From Rhopalosiphum padi (Eukaryota; Arthropoda; Insecta; Hemiptera; Aphididae), in NCBI RefSeq assembly GCF_020882245.1, contig NC_083599.1:55516748-55580747 (forward strand): a stretch of DNA of 64,000 nt, read 5' to 3'. The notes beneath the pieces are model-generated. The model did no database searches. It worked only from the letters and a program-made list of their open reading frames with translations, and was not told the origin of the DNA. The position numbers and the translations under genes are program-made. Positions 1 through 14,211 of this stretch are shown here, in pieces. The first letter of the stretch is position 1; every line of letters begins with the position of its first letter.

Positions 1-345
1 CCAAATTACGAACTTACAGACTAATAATAATAATATCATAATAATTATTGTTTTTAACAGCGGCGTGCCATCAATCGTCGTTTATAAATATAATATATAG
101 GTGCACACGATATATATTATTATATCGCATAATATTCGATTGTCGCACGCCACTGATGTGATAATACGCGCGCGCTCGTAGCACACGATATCGTCTCATA
201 TACTATAATATAATATATATTATACTCACACTCAAATATTATTATATATTATATATTACGCTATACTACTTAGGTATATTATTTTTCGTAGGTACTCACC
301 TTATATATATATAAAAATATATACGTATTAGGCACGTGAACGCGG
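1..345. other. AT-rich flank, no gene seen
   Basis: Very AT-rich DNA with TATA and ATA runs. No coding frame is visible. On the minus strand there is a good donor-like site near 296-302 (AAG followed by GTGAGT). It would suit a minus-strand exon transcribed from the GC-rich block at 350-1950, but nothing else confirms that exon. Confidence 0.4.
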
Positions 346-349
346 CCTA

Positions 350-1950
350 AAACCGTAACGGACTTCCGCGCGCCCGTGAGTTTGTGTGATGTGTATGTGT
401 GTGTGTGTGTGTGTGTACCTACGTGGTTTTGGTTTTACAGTGATTGCGAGTGATACCGTATAACTATATTGCTTGGACGCGAATTAAAACGAAAACCACC
501 TCGGCGGCGGGTAAAACGATGGCATATAATTATACTTATAAATTTATGTGATAATATTAATACTATTGAATATATTATATTGTTGTTATTACATGTGTGC
601 GGCGACGGCGTTCGGTCCGCGTCGCGAGTCGTGTGTCGTCGACAGCTGCGGCGTTATGTATATATAGGTATTGCAATAACGACAACAACAATAATGTTGA
701 TGATGATAATAATAATAGTAATAGTAATACTATATCGCGCGTGCGCCCGGTCGGCGACGTGGTGGTGGCGGTGCCGGCGAAACGCGACCGACGAGGGCGC
801 CCGCCATATACCTATACACACACACACACACGTTAGGTACACGCGCAGCCGTCGACGCCGCGGGGACGGACGAGCGTCCGGCGACGTGCGCGTCGCGCCG
901 CGCTGACGGGACTACCGCCGGTCGGAAACCGAATTCGGCGAAGAGGCGAGCGCGAATGGCACGGACGCGACGGAACGACGGCGATATATGATCGCGACAG
1001 CCGCCGCCGGCGACGCGACGCCACGGGCGCGCCGTGCAGATGCCGCCCCGGTTAGGGGTCAGACGAGCGGATCGATACGCGCCGAGCTTTCGGCTTATTG
1101 GACGGCCGGCGGCGGCCCAATGGGCGGGTCGCGCCCGCGCCCGGGTCGGCGGACGGCCGAAAAGCTCCGGCGCGCTTCCGCCGCTCGCGGCCCGACCGCG
1201 TTCGTCGGACGGTGGGTGGCGAGCGGGCACCCGCACACGCCCGGCGGTATCGTGCGCGCGGGGGTATGTGACGGCGGAACGATAATAATAAAATACATTT
1301 TTATGTGATTGATGTACCCACGGCGTGCGTACACACTCGCGCGCGCTCGCTGACCTCGGCCGGTGGTGTGTTGTATATATATACGCGCGTATATAGTAGG
1401 TATACATACTGAAACGACTAAAACTACTCACCCACCCACCCACCAGCCGGTGACCCGAGGAAACGGTGCAATGCGTGTCTCTAACACCGGCGATATGATA
1501 ATCATAATAAAAAAAATACGATTTTCTTCACTCCCCTCGTGGCGTGTCTCACGTTGTACATATTACGTGAGGGTATAGTGAATGCCTTATTTACATGTAA
1601 GCCGAGAGCGAGTGCGCGCGCGTGTACGAGTACGGAAAGCATTTATTTTATTTTCGGTCTCGTGAAAATCGTCCGCCGCCCGGTACCCATGGTACCACCT
1701 ACCCGGAATGTCCGTACTATACATTATTATTATGTAATACACTTATACAGTTTTGTGGGGGTCACTATTTATATGGATATACTATATATATACACACACA
1801 CGCGCGCGCGCGCGCGCGAATGTACTATGTTTTATACGAATTTAAAGTATTAAAACAGTTCCTTGACAACGCGTCGTGCAAAACAAAACCAGAGCCGGGT
1901 AGTAACGAGCCGCCGCCAAACCCATCCCCTGTACGGCTATAATATAATAT
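350..1950. promoter_or_regulatory. GC/CpG-rich island, likely promoter or 5' exon
   Basis: This 1.6-kb block is strikingly richer in G, C and CpG than the DNA on either side. It has many CG-rich words and simple repeats: GT run 389-416, AC run near 820-832, AC followed by CG run 1791-1818. Both strands show medium-length open frames (for example minus 730-1443). Their products are low-complexity Arg/Ala/Pro-rich strings with no recognisable domain, as expected when GC-rich DNA lacks stop codons by chance. In an AT-rich insect genome such a block usually marks a promoter with a long 5' UTR. Donor-like sites exist on both strands (plus near 375, minus near 300), so orientation is undecided. The gene it serves is not identifiable here. 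Confidence 0.45.
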
Positions 1951-3470
1951 TCGTATAACGAGTTTTCGGGTGAAAGGGCGGTGACGATGACAAGTTTAAG
2001 GGGGTTTTTTGTATGTGGGGGGTAAGATTTGAGTTACACGCAAAGCTTTCGTGTTTTATTTTATTCAAATTTTTTTTACCGAACAATAGTGCCCGCGAGT
2101 ACCTACTGCGTATAACTTAGAATTAATATTCTTTGTGTGCATGTGTTTGTGTATGTTTGTGTATGTGTGCGTGTATTAAAATACGGTTAGCCCCGATCAT
2201 ATTATACTAAGTATATACCTATATTATAATATAACTAATATCACGTGCTTGGTGACTACGGCTTTTCTTGATTAGAATATCTACATCGAGTTAGGTACAT
2301 CACTAAAATATTTAAATAATTTATACGGTGATGTACTACAGGGCTGCAGTAGCTTAAGCATAGATTTATAGGAACTACATTGGAGATCATCTATCATATT
2401 CTCTAGAATAACTGAACAATATAATATACTCTATAGTTTGATTTAATCACATTAAACGCGGGAATGAATGCCACTTATTTATTAGATACTATAAACAAAT
2501 ATAAACATATAATAAAATATATATAAATATATAATTTTTTGTTTATATAGAGTTGCCATTGGTTACAGAAAATAAAATAGTCATGTATCATGTGATTGGG
2601 TATAATTTTAGACCTATATTTTATATTTGATCAAAACTCCCTAAATAACTGTTAAAAATTTGTTTAGTTTACATTTAACGTAGTTGAAGGCGGTTATGGA
2701 TTTACCATCCGCTATTATTAATCTGTCACTGGTAAGGGTGTTTAACTATCTAATAATACATATTACTATGTATTGATGATTGATAAATACAATATAATTA
2801 AATATTTAAAAAATGTTTATAAATATAGTTGATATAGCGAGAACAACTTATAATAACATTATATTATATTATATTATGTTACAATCGCTCACCCCTCAAA
2901 GTTATACAACTAAAAATGCAACTGTTAACAAAACTAGGAAATCATACAGTAAATATGATATTTATTACTACTATGTATTTAAATGTATATTACTATATTC
3001 CATAACTCATAAATTCTGATCTATTGTCATTCTTCGATAAAAAAATATTTAAGCTTGTCTATGCAGAATGGCCAGTACCTATCTAATAAATAGTATTTAT
3101 AATCAATGGTAATACTATAACTGTAATATACTGTAGTTCGCTTTAAAAGTTTAAATTCGCCATAACATTAAAAATAGTGCTTATTGTTTGAAATGAATTG
3201 TTTGTTTCAAATTTTTTTTGTTTTAAATCAGTAGCATAGCTGGAGCTTAATCCAGGAGGGGGGGGGCTATTTATAAATTATTGTACACCACAAAATATCG
3301 TGAAGAATTCAACTTTTTCTAATTATTATTTTTAACCGTTTTAAATTAATTGTTTATTAGTTAGATATTTACAATTTTTTTGCTATCATATAAAAAAATA
3401 TGTACGATATAGTTGATATAGGTACATGCACTTAAAGCCTAACACTCTTACCACGGCCTTTATTTGTTAT
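1951..3470. other. AT-rich intergenic, no gene seen
   Basis: No coding frame with plausible composition. Near 3229-3270 a G-run preceded by a GTAGCATAGCTGG-like word resembles the decayed end of a transposable element, but no partner end was found. Confidence 0.4.
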
Positions 3471-3475
3471 AATAA

Positions 3476-4330
3476 AAAAATAAATATAAGAAAGGGTGGG
3501 CAAATGGGTGTTCCTCTGCTGTATAGTAGAGATGGAGAGTAGGTCACTATAATGGATGTGTTAAAATTTGAATGCAATGACAGGTATCATTGTATACGAA
3601 AAACGATTCTGAACGGAGTTTATTTTTCAGTCTAGGATAATTAGTAGGACATATATATTATTAGCTATATTTAAATTGTAATATATCGTTATTTTACACG
3701 ACTTTATAAAAAATTAAATTGCATACGCTCATAAAAGTTTTTCTACAGGTATTGACGCTAGAATTTTTTTTTACAGTTACTTGAAGGAAAACTTGTGGAT
3801 AACCGTGTATTGGGTATTTTAATCTTAGGTATAAATCACAAATATTTTACGAATTTTCAACTTCAAAATTCCTTGCAAATTTTCGCGATTTTGATATATT
3901 TTGTAAACATTTGAACTTTAAATGATTATGAATAGATACATTTTTTATAGGTATTTCAAAAATAAAAATTTAAATTGTCTATAAATAACTTAAAAAAATT
4001 CAAAAAATGTTGAAAATTTAATCGTAAATAGATAACGCTAATATAAACATTTGGTGAAAATTTCAAATATTTACAATGATTCATTTTTGAGTTACAGCAA
4101 AATCAAAAAATCGATTTTGTCGAAAACTGATTATGTGTAAAAATTCCCGTTTTTTTTTGTTACTTTTTTAGAGATTTTCCTGACGCTTTTGAAAACTACT
4201 GGAAAATTTTAGATGAATTTCCCTTTTCAAAGAGGGGCTGAAGTCAAAAATCAAAGCATTATTTCTACTACAAAACGTAATGACAAACACAAAAATAAAA
4301 TAAAATAAAAAAACATATATCATTGTAAAT
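3476..4330 (-). repeat. Dispersed aphid-type repeat, copy 1 (minus)
   Basis: On the minus strand this copy runs from a segment with GTGTTTGTCATTACGTTTTG and ACTTCAGCCCC (near 4230-4300) to a 3' part with CTCCGTTCAGAATCG, then a stretch like TTTAACACATCCATTATAG and a CACCCATTTGCCCACC-like end near 3490. The same words in the same order occur in copies at 36815-37860, 5135-6240 and 56595-57675. No open reading frame survives, so it looks non-autonomous or decayed. Confidence 0.6.
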
Positions 4331-5134
4331 AAATATAAATTGTACAAAAAATATTTACACCAACTTTTATAGTAATATAGATCTATTTTTTTTTTTTTGA
4401 AAATCGATCTATGATTGATTGGAAGTCCACTTCAATATCGAACAGTTCAATCAACTACTTATTATAGTTATAACTTATAACAATATAAATAATATAATAT
4501 ACATTTTTATAAACATTTTATTATTTTTTTTGTATAAAATAATTTATTGTTAATTTATATAGCCTAATAGGTGAAAATTAAAAAAATGTAATAGTAGAAA
4601 TTACGCATTATATGATACGCAGCACGCAGCCCGCAAATATTAATAATATGGACTATCAGAATATCACATAGATTTGAATTGTTGTAATAATATGATACCC
4701 GTATAATATTGATATTTTAGGTAATTATATAAAACATAGTAAAAATAGTTAACAGTGTTAACACACTATCACTATAAATGCCACTCACCAATTTTTATAT
4801 TCTTCTCATGGATCTCCAATATTAGTAGTTGCATCCCGATTCTGGCCACTATACATCATAGTATATAGGCATGCAACATGCCGTTACTACTTGGCACTAT
4901 AGTACAAAATACTAAATAGTACTATACTTGGTCAGTATAATTGTATAGATAATAAATATACAAATATCTAACAACATTTAAAATAAAAAACAAGTAATTA
5001 TTATTAATATTTAATAGGTAATTAAATTCTATAATTATCGACAAAAATTTTAGTTTGAAAAAGTATTGCAAATACTTTTTACTTTTTAGTCATTATTCAA
5101 GATCCTAGGACCTAGGTGGTAAATTCGTATCGAA
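4331..5134. other. AT-rich intergenic, no gene seen
   Basis: Nothing recognisable apart from poly-A/T runs and short ATA repeats between two copies of the dispersed repeat. Confidence 0.4.
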
Positions 5135-6240
5135 TATTTTAGATTCTGAGCGAAGCATTAAATGTATTGATTTTATAACGATGTATTTTTTTGTGTATAA
5201 TAAGTAATCGATTTACACATCAATAAGCAATAATGGCAACAGAGTAGTAATATTGTTCACAGTGTTCACTGTTTGCTGTTAGTTAATTAGGAAAACAAAA
5301 ACAAAAAGTAGTCAACAAAATGTTTTAATTCTTTACTATATTGAGAATGGTTTTGGAACTAGTTTTTACTTACACTATAATACAATATTCCACACAAGTT
5401 GTTTTTATATCTGTTCAAAAATTTTAAAAATATACGATATATAGTATAGGAACAATTTTTTTTGTATGCATTTGAAGTTAGATTTTGACGAAATCGCAAA
5501 GAATGGCCAAGTATTTTGTTTTTGTATTTAGAAATTCATAAAAACTTTTCTTTATTTCTATGTCTTGAAGATTCACAAGATTTCTCTAAAATAGTTCATA
5601 TTGAACCATACAATTTTGAAAATATATAAAATCTAAACATTTTTATAAAAATTTTAAATTCAAATTTGGAGAAAATTATTTATTTAAACGATAAATATTA
5701 AATAATGATGTTAATTATTTTGTTATTATTTAAAAACATTATTTGTGAGTAATTAAAATTTTTATGTATTTTATATTATTATAAATTTTATTATACGAAA
5801 TGTGATTTTCGATTTATTTTGAAATATTATCTATTATTTATACTATGAATTTATTTTTACAGAATTACGGTGTTTACGAAAATATGTTAATAAATTCTAT
5901 AAGTTAATATAGTATGATGTAAATACTATAAATATGTGTTATTATAATTAAATACTAATAATATAATGCATAATTTTTGAAAAAAATTGTATCAACTTAC
6001 TATAATACTAAAAGTAAAATAAATTACTTTAATAATTATAATATTAAAAAACTTATAACGAAATAATATACTTGGTAATATAGACTGATAGACTGATTCC
6101 AATCAAAATCGTTTTTCGTATACAATATATTACAATGATAATATATATCATTAAATTAAAATTTAATACATTCATAATAGTGACCTATTCGACATCAAGT
6201 ATACAGAAATGCGGTGCCCACTTGCCTACCTTTTTTTAAT
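5135..6240 (+). repeat. Dispersed aphid-type repeat, copy 2 (plus)
   Basis: It starts with TTTTAGATTCTGAGCGAAG near 5140. It ends with AAATCGTTTTTCGTATACAA (near 6107), a TCATAATAGTGACCTA word and a GCCCACTTGCCTACC-like terminus near 6230. The word order matches the other copies. No coding potential. Confidence 0.6.
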
Positions 6241-6346
6241 TACTGTTGGCATATAAATTTAGAAGTTGCATATTAAATACTCCAAATAATTTATATTTAG
6301 TAGATTGTCGTCACCTTCGAGGTTATGACACATAATATCATATTAT

Positions 6347-6823
6347 TAGGGTTCGGAAGTTATTGGAGTTGTATATTACTTTGTATGCTCTCGATTTATA
6401 GCAGACCAAGCTAGAAATCCAACCTATACATTATTTTTTATATAATATTAGCTGTACTATCACATTTTATGTACAATGTTGAGTTCAATAATTGAAAATT
6501 AAAAATGCATATTTTGCATAATTCGTCAATTTTTAAGCAAAAAGTAGATATTTTTTGATTTTCATAAGCATTCATGCATATTTAATATTTTCTAAAATAA
6601 ATTTACAAATAATGAAAATATATTTTTTCAGTTCAATAAAAATATGTCAATTAACTTTTTATAATTTTTTTTTTGCGTATACTCGTATTATATTAGCAAA
6701 TAAGTAATAACGACATTATAATTTTTAAATAATGAATTTTGAATAATTTTTTGCATAATTTACATTTTTTCATGCATATTTTGTCTGTTGTAGCTCATAT
6801 ATATATATAACTTTCGAACCCTA
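6347..6823. mobile_element. Non-autonomous hAT-type element with 8-bp TSD
   Basis: The left end TAGGGTTCGGAAGTTAT and the right end (reverse complement TAGGGTTCGAAAGTTAT) form terminal inverted repeats. The element is flanked by a perfect 8-bp direct duplication, CATATTAT, at 6339-6346 and 6824-6831. An 8-bp duplication is typical of the hAT superfamily. The 477-bp AT-rich interior has no transposase frame, so any mobility depended on an enzyme encoded elsewhere. Confidence 0.85.
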
Positions 6824-6831
6824 CATATTAT

Positions 6832-9800
6832 GAATAGTTCAAAATATAGGTATTATGATAATTTGGCCGATAAATTGTCAAAATAATATAACCAATAACT
6901 TAACATTATATAATATATACGATAAATTGCAAAAAAATATATAATACATAGTCACATAAGTGACCATGTTGGTACGTACTAGAGGAGCACAAATGGGATA
7001 TATTATGTCCAGTACCCGCACTAAATTTGATTTTAATGGGCTTCGTGACTAGGTAATGTTTAACACCGTAATATCATAAAATATATTCACCAATAATCAA
7101 AATATTATAAATCTAAAATCTTTATATTTATTCATAAATTGTAATTATAAAATTATGATGTTGAATAATATAATATAATGTAATATAGCTACTATATAAT
7201 ACTTGCGAGAAACCTAGGTATAAACTTTTGATCTTAACAGAATATTAATTTAAATATTATTGGTAAAAATATAAAGTATACCTACCATTATTTGTATTTT
7301 TATTTATAACAAAAATACAAGATAAATTTTAAAAAACTGGATATTCTTAAAAATGTTCATTTTTACTTTTTATTTTTTGTTAATATGTGTTAAATAAAGA
7401 GCCAAAATATATTGAATAGATAAAGATATAGAACATTATTCGTTTAAATATTCTCTAATTTCGTCACAGTTTAATCTTTGAATAAAAAAACTGTCAATTT
7501 TTAAAATACTGTAAAAACGATGTATTAAAAATTTTTAATCAAAGTTTAATGTTTTGTTATTTTATTTATAAAGTTGTATGGATTTTCAACAACAAAATAA
7601 TTTATAAATTTCTTTAAAATATGAGATTTCTATACTTATCGACTTATATTGTTAATAAAAAAAATGAGACAATGAATTTTCGACTCGATACATTTTTTTA
7701 ATTGCTGTATGAAAACCCTATGAACATTTTCGTATTAACTTTTCGAAATTTTTTACTCAAACTTATACAAACTAAAATTTTAAATATTTAAAAATAACTC
7801 AAAAAATAGTCAAAATATTTTAACAATTATATCATGTCTAGATAATGCTAGTAAAATTAAGTATCTATGGTTAATCACTTTGGAATGACCTAACCTGGTG
7901 TATAAATATACCATACTTTTTCATTTTTTCCATTAACCCACCAAGGTATCACATCAATTAGATTTAATTTTCTTCTAGAAACGACCCTCAAAGTTTATGA
8001 TCGAAGTATTTTTATTACAATAAAATAAAATAATAAAAAACTAAAAAACACAAATCATTGTAAAACTAGTATAACTAATACATACAACACTGCGGTAAGA
8101 ATCTACAAAAATAGAAAAACAAACCCAAAAGTTTGATTTATTACCCGTCGGCAATACTTGTGTCATAAGTCATAACTCATAACTAAAAACAGTGAGAGAT
8201 AGAAATCAATATTGCCAGACTATATTATGTAATATACTATAGCCACGAATTGCACTGTAGGTATAATCCTATTTGTAAAGTCGGACAGAATTACTTTTTT
8301 CTTTTTTTTTTCCGTTTTGACTTTTGATAAATCGTCCGTTGCATGGCCACCCGTTGATAAATTGTTCGCAGAAGGCTAATAGACGAACAGAAAGTTCAAT
8401 ATTATACGCGGCCGTGTAGATATTATGTCTATTGTATACCTTTAATCGACGACAATGCGTGTGCGAGCTTTTTCGTCGTATAATAATAAATAATAATTAT
8501 TATTATTATTGACGAACGAAAGACAAATTATTGTTAGTCCGTTGCTCGACGAAAAATAACCAATTCAGTTATATGAATCATACGCTGTAAAGCATACCCT
8601 ATATAGCGGCTATATAGTGCATACAACGTGACGTGACAATTGGGTAAAATTCAATTTATTTCGAAAACCCATACGTCTAAAAACGATCTTCTTACTGTAA
8701 TAATAAATTATTTAATTCTTCAGCCACGTATATACACTATACACTGTATACACTTATACACTATTTTAATAGGTACCTATTTGGTATTTTCATAAGGTAT
8801 TGAAATCAGCTTCCTATTATAACAAATGGCTGATTCGAGTTTGGACTTTCATTCAATGGTTGTTTTCCAATTGGTCGACTAATTTTTTTTTTTATTATTT
8901 ATCAACTATCATCGTATGACTTATACACACGTTAGTGCGTTACAATCATCAAAAATCTATCTTATATTACTTATCAGAATATATCAGACGCATTTAATCA
9001 GCTCAGCATGTATAATCAGCATGTACCTACTTATTCATGATTTTAAATAATTATTCTAATGTACCTGGTACATTGTACCAATTTCAATTTTCACTGATTT
9101 TAAAATAAATCACTCATTTTCATTAAAAAATTTACTTTAAGTAATTATTTATTTAAAAAATAAATTTATAGATAGGTACGTATACTATAAACTCACATTT
9201 ATGTATATTATATAGTATATAATATACATATAAACATAAATCATAAATGTGCGTTTCAGATAAATAAAAGTACAATATTCAAGTATTCCAATTCCAAAAT
9301 AAAATCTTCAAATTAATAGTCAATGCAAGTGTTTATACTATCATGTTACATGGTAAACTTTTTATATTTTAAATTTTTTTGAACTGTTCATAAACAAATA
9401 TAATTTTGGAATTTTTAGTTTTCTTTAAATGCCAATAAAAAAATATTTGCTCGGTCATAAACCTTGAAAAAGTAACCTGAAAGGTTCCTTATAAATTGTT
9501 TTTAAAATATAAATTAAAAGTAAAGTTGAGCCTATATCCAAAAAAAATTTTAGTACAATGTTCTTTATGTTTTGCAACTTATCTCAAAAAAAAATTCTAC
9601 CAGAAAGTCAAATTAATTTTTTATGAGTGTTTATATAGTTTAAATTTTTACAAAATAACTTATATTCACCAGTAAAATAAAGTAAGTATTTTTCACAAAA
9701 TCAATTTTTTTTTATTTTGTTGTAGTTCAAAAACAAATATAAGTAGGTACTTGAAATTTTCAAATTTTGATGAATGGATTTTTAATATACATATTATATT

Positions 9801-10870
9801 TTATTTTTAAACCACAAATGTAATGAAATAATTTATTAATGTGATTTTGGATTAATTTTATATAATATGATTAAATTTAAAAAAAACGCTTTCAACACCA
9901 TGATAATTGATAATCCCCTCGTTCATAACTTCTTAACAAATTTAATTCCCGAAAATCCTCCAATGGCCTCAATATATAGTGCCTTCAAGTTTTCTTTAAT
10001 TATTGAATAAATAAATATGTCAATGTGTCATCATTAATGCGTATTTTACCACATATGCACAAATTGAAGAATTAAAAAAAAATTATTTTAATAATATCTT
10101 ACGTACGTTAGCATGAGCCAGGAGGCATGGGCGATAATACGAAAATTTTTAAATTTTTATTGTTTACGCCGGCCATTATTCGTTATTTTTTTACCTGTTA
10201 ACATTGGCTTTCGTACATCACACATTCGTTTGTATATCCATATTTTCATTAGTCCAGCAATAATAAAACAATAAATGGTACTTGTTGATGTGTACAAGAA
10301 TTCGACAATTATATATATTATTATATTTACATATATAGGACCGGATCTAAAACTAGGAAATTAAGTATACCGGTATTCAACTCCGGTTGTAATTCATTTG
10401 GGCGTAAATTAAGTAAACGTTTTATCATTATTAAAAATAAAGTACCCATGGTACTTGCTATGTTGTATAAAAGTGTACAGTGTAGTATTTCTAAGTTTAG
10501 TTAAATAGTTAATAAATTACCTAATATATATAGTGTTTAAGTCATCATTATAAAGTGAATTATTTCATGAAACATTCAATTTTTATTTTAAAACAAATAT
10601 TGGTGATAATTATTATTAATTAATAATAATTTAGTCTATAAGTTGTAGCTTTAATCACAGTTAATAATATTTAATGCAATATGAGTATCATGTTCCACAA
10701 TACTTGAAAATGTCCATAATAGCCAATAGGATATAGTCTTATTTACGTCTATAGCGAAACTCTATTTCCCCATTTTAATATTTACTAAGAAAAATAATGA
10801 CCAACACGTTATTTAATAACCACTTAATAATAAATTAAATAATTTCAAAAAAATTTCGCGCTTAAATTGA
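6832..10870. other. AT-rich intergenic with decayed repeats
   Basis: No gene seen. Words of the dispersed repeat family recur in degraded form, for example a reversed 5' part near 7970-8070 (AAACACAAATCATTGTAAAA) and an internal part near 9430-9510 (GTTCCTTATAAATTGTTTTTA). A slightly GC-richer patch at 8320-8560 (repeated GACGA words) has no frame or splice signal that I can support. Confidence 0.35.
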
Positions 10871-10883
10871 ATTTAAAAAAAAA

Positions 10884-10975
10884 TGCTAACAGCACGCAGT
10901 GTTTCCAAGCGGTCACTCATCCAACTACTAAGCTCGACGTTGATCTATTTATATTCAACGTGGTAGGTCATTGGC
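10884..10975 (-). pseudogene. 5S rRNA pseudogene with internal deletion
   Basis: The minus strand begins GCCAATGACCTACCACGTTG, close to the conserved 5' end of insect 5S rRNA (GCCAACGACCATACCACGTTG-like). It continues with AACGTCGAGCTTAGTAGTTG, then GATGAGTGACCGCTTGG, and ends with GCTGTTAGC before a run of T on that strand (10875-10883). Both ends of 5S are therefore present. The middle, including most of the segment that carries the A-box side of the internal promoter, is replaced by about ten unrelated bases, leaving about 92 nt instead of about 120. Together with several substitutions this argues for a dead copy. Family knowledge is from memory of conserved 5S sequence. Confidence 0.8.
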
Positions 10976-13900
10976 ATTGGATTTTTTTCATTAAATAATT
11001 TAAGCATGACAACTGATAAGTAATTAGTACATTTTATATAGACAGATAGCGATAAGTTTAATATCAATTCTAGCCAGGAAACCGAACTGTATCCAGTAGT
11101 ATATTCAATAATTAGTTTTTAGTTAGACACTTGAGTCATATTTTCGCTGCACTCTAATTAAATCAGTAAAATCATTTTTTTAATATCAAGTTAAAATCAA
11201 TGTAGTACTTACTTAAATTAATATGCATTATCAGTAGCACATACTGTAGACATTTTTAATGGGGAAGGATGGATTTTATTTAAGTATACGTATAGATACT
11301 ACGTTTTATAATATAATACTTTATAATACTTATAAACAAATGTACCACAGTTAAAAAAAATTTTACATAATCTCAGTACTTAACATAGTGATAGTAGTCA
11401 AAAATAATCTTACTTTTAAAACTGAACATGGGTAAATACATATATAATATTATATAATAATACTAAACAAATATCTAGTATCAAAGTACCTACCAACCAG
11501 GCAAAAAAACTTAACACAATCTACGTACTTATATTTTGGTATAAAAATATACCACCTATTGCTACTAGAAATTGTATATAACTCTTTCAAGATATTTAAG
11601 AAAAAACTTTGACTTTTATTAAAATAAAATATTGACATACTTTAGGCACCTAATAAAATAAAATATATAATAAAATATAGAATTATGGAATTATTTATAT
11701 TATATTAAACATAATATTATGCATAATGATTTTAGTAATTATTGATAATTTTAGTTTTATAATTTTATATTGCATTATATCATAATTACTTATATTATTT
11801 TATACATATTATAAAACTATATCACTTATAAGTATAGAAAAAAAATATGTGTTTATTAATACTAATATTTTAATTATAAAAAAAAGTATAATGTAATTGT
11901 TTTATCATATATTTAATTATTTGATAATTTTATATTTAAAATTGTGAATTTATGGACCTCCTCCTCACACGAACATATTCATATCCATTATTTACTTTTA
12001 AATATATAATAAAAATAATAGTGAATATAGTAGGCGGCTTACTTAAAAGCGAATGTATTCCACTTAAACCGAATTATAGTATTATATACTGGCGCCGTAC
12101 TATCCAAACTAATACGCCACAGGTGGATAGCCCAGCAAGGCATCAATTTTTACTAGTGGACTGATAATATGATAGAACATAGACACTCAAACAAAGCTTT
12201 CGACTACGTACTTTTTACATAAAAAAAAAACACTATATACAAAGAAAGGAAACACAAACGTTACAAAACATATAACTTGTAACTTCAGAGTTCAGAATCA
12301 GAAGACTTTCAAAGTTTCAACTATAAACTTTCTAAATAATAATTGATATACCTATAATAGTATGTTTCCGATCGAGGATTCGAGGGTGTTAGTGTGTTAC
12401 TTATACATCAGTTATACATCTTATACATTAGTTGCTATAGTACTATATATTTATACATAATATATAATCTTTTTATATAGGGCCGACATCATAAAATGTG
12501 CATACTTAATTTAATATTTAAAAAAAATGATTAATATGATAGAAAATAGAAATAGATTTCAAGTTTTGACAAATTTAAAAATACTAAAAATTTTTTATAT
12601 TTTTGTTCATATTATGTTCCATATTTATGGTTAATGGTATTGAAATCCAGATACTGGTATTGGACGGTTAACCAATACCTACCTATACCGGAAAAACCAT
12701 AACATCATCACATACCAGAAAATTGTAAAATGTTAAAATCCTAGAAAACCACGAATACTGGAATACCAAAAAGTCGTGTCTTTAAATATTTAATAGTTTC
12801 ATTATATTTAACACATTTTATCACAACGTTTATCACAACTTTTATTTTTCTACTATTAGGTATATAAAAATAATATAATACAACTATAAATGATTACTCA
12901 ATACTAATACAAAAAAAAAATAAAATAAATAAAAAAAAAATTAATGTGAGAATGTATTTTAGAAATTTTTTATTTGGCATAAGAAAAATGAATGAAAAAC
13001 CTTATAATGCATTTTCAAGGGTCTTGATCGAGCTGTTTGCAATTGTCCACTATAATTAAAATTTTTTTTTTAGTTTTTAAAAAGCTCAAATTATAGAAAA
13101 AATATTTTGAAAATTGTATGTGTATAAAATGTCATGTCGATATAAACATATTTGGTAAAAATTACAATTATCTACTAGCTGTTATTCATTTTCAAGTTAT
13201 ATCAAAAAAATTAAATTAAAATTTCAAGAACTAATTTTGAGTATAAATTGACATTTTCCTAAATATTTTTTAGTATTGAGAATATTTTACAGTACTAACT
13301 AAATCAAATTTTCCACCAGTACCTTCCTTAAAGTTAAAAATTGAACCATTTTACTGCTATTAAAGGTGATGAAAGACATAAACATTTTTTTTTTAAATAA
13401 TCTAAAATAAGGAAAAGACGGATATTTCGACGCAAAATCAATTAAATTTGTTTGTTATAAAATAAGTGATTCTAGAAACCTAAATTTACCACGTATTCAT
13501 ATAAACATTTACTAAACATAAGATAGTTTTCTACATATATTGATATGATATAAAGAAAAACATTTTTACCTTTGAGTAACAAAAACTTAAAAATGTATTA
13601 CAAGGTTACTGGTAGTAGTATAAATTATAATTCATACTAGAACTCTAAAATATTAAACAATTTTGTGTTCACGTTTTGATTTTTAATATTAGATATTTAA
13701 ACAAAGAATAATCATTTTAGTTATTTTATTGTAACCCAAAAATATTATTCATAAGAATTTAAAACTTTAACATGATATAAACATAATATATCATTATTCA
13801 TTATATTTTACTGTACATTGTTATTTTACACAATAGAATGTTCAAAATATTTAAAAATAATTATATTGCCTATTTATATCACGAGCCTATTCACACTGTT

Positions 13901-14208
13901 TTACCTTCTGCAGTAAGTCTGTATTGATTTAACGTTAATATAACAATAATAATATATAATATCATGATATTATACTGGCATACTCGCACTGTTGTAAAAA
14001 TTAATAAAAAATTAAATAATGTTTTCGGGAAAATATAACAGTTAGCCTACCGTAATAGTAATAGAAAAATACAGTAATTATAGCAGCAATATAAATACGT
14101 CATAGTAAAATATATCTACTCAGTAAAAAGTATAGGCTGAAAGATTATCATGACATCACCGGTCAGAATTTTTTTTTCGTAAAAATAATGACAAAAACTA
14201 ATACTTAC
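10976..14208. other. AT-rich intergenic, no gene seen
   Basis: No supported gene. A moderately GC-richer patch at 12030-12170 has short open frames on both strands and no recognisable domain. Near 12920-13400 there are degraded words of the dispersed repeat family. Confidence 0.35.
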
Positions 14209-14211
14209 ACT

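Noticed and set aside
469..906. 145-codon open frame on the plus strand
   Set aside because: Contains runs of Ile/Met from ATA and ATG repeats and of Arg from CGC; looks like chance openness of the CpG block.
730..1443. 237-codon open frame on the minus strand
   Set aside because: Arg/Ala/Pro-rich low-complexity product from GC-rich DNA; overlapping frames on both strands are equally open and no domain is visible.
12600..12790. Palindromic CCGGTAT/ATACCGG-like words
   Set aside because: Words are short and unpaired over distance; no element ends or target duplication could be defined.
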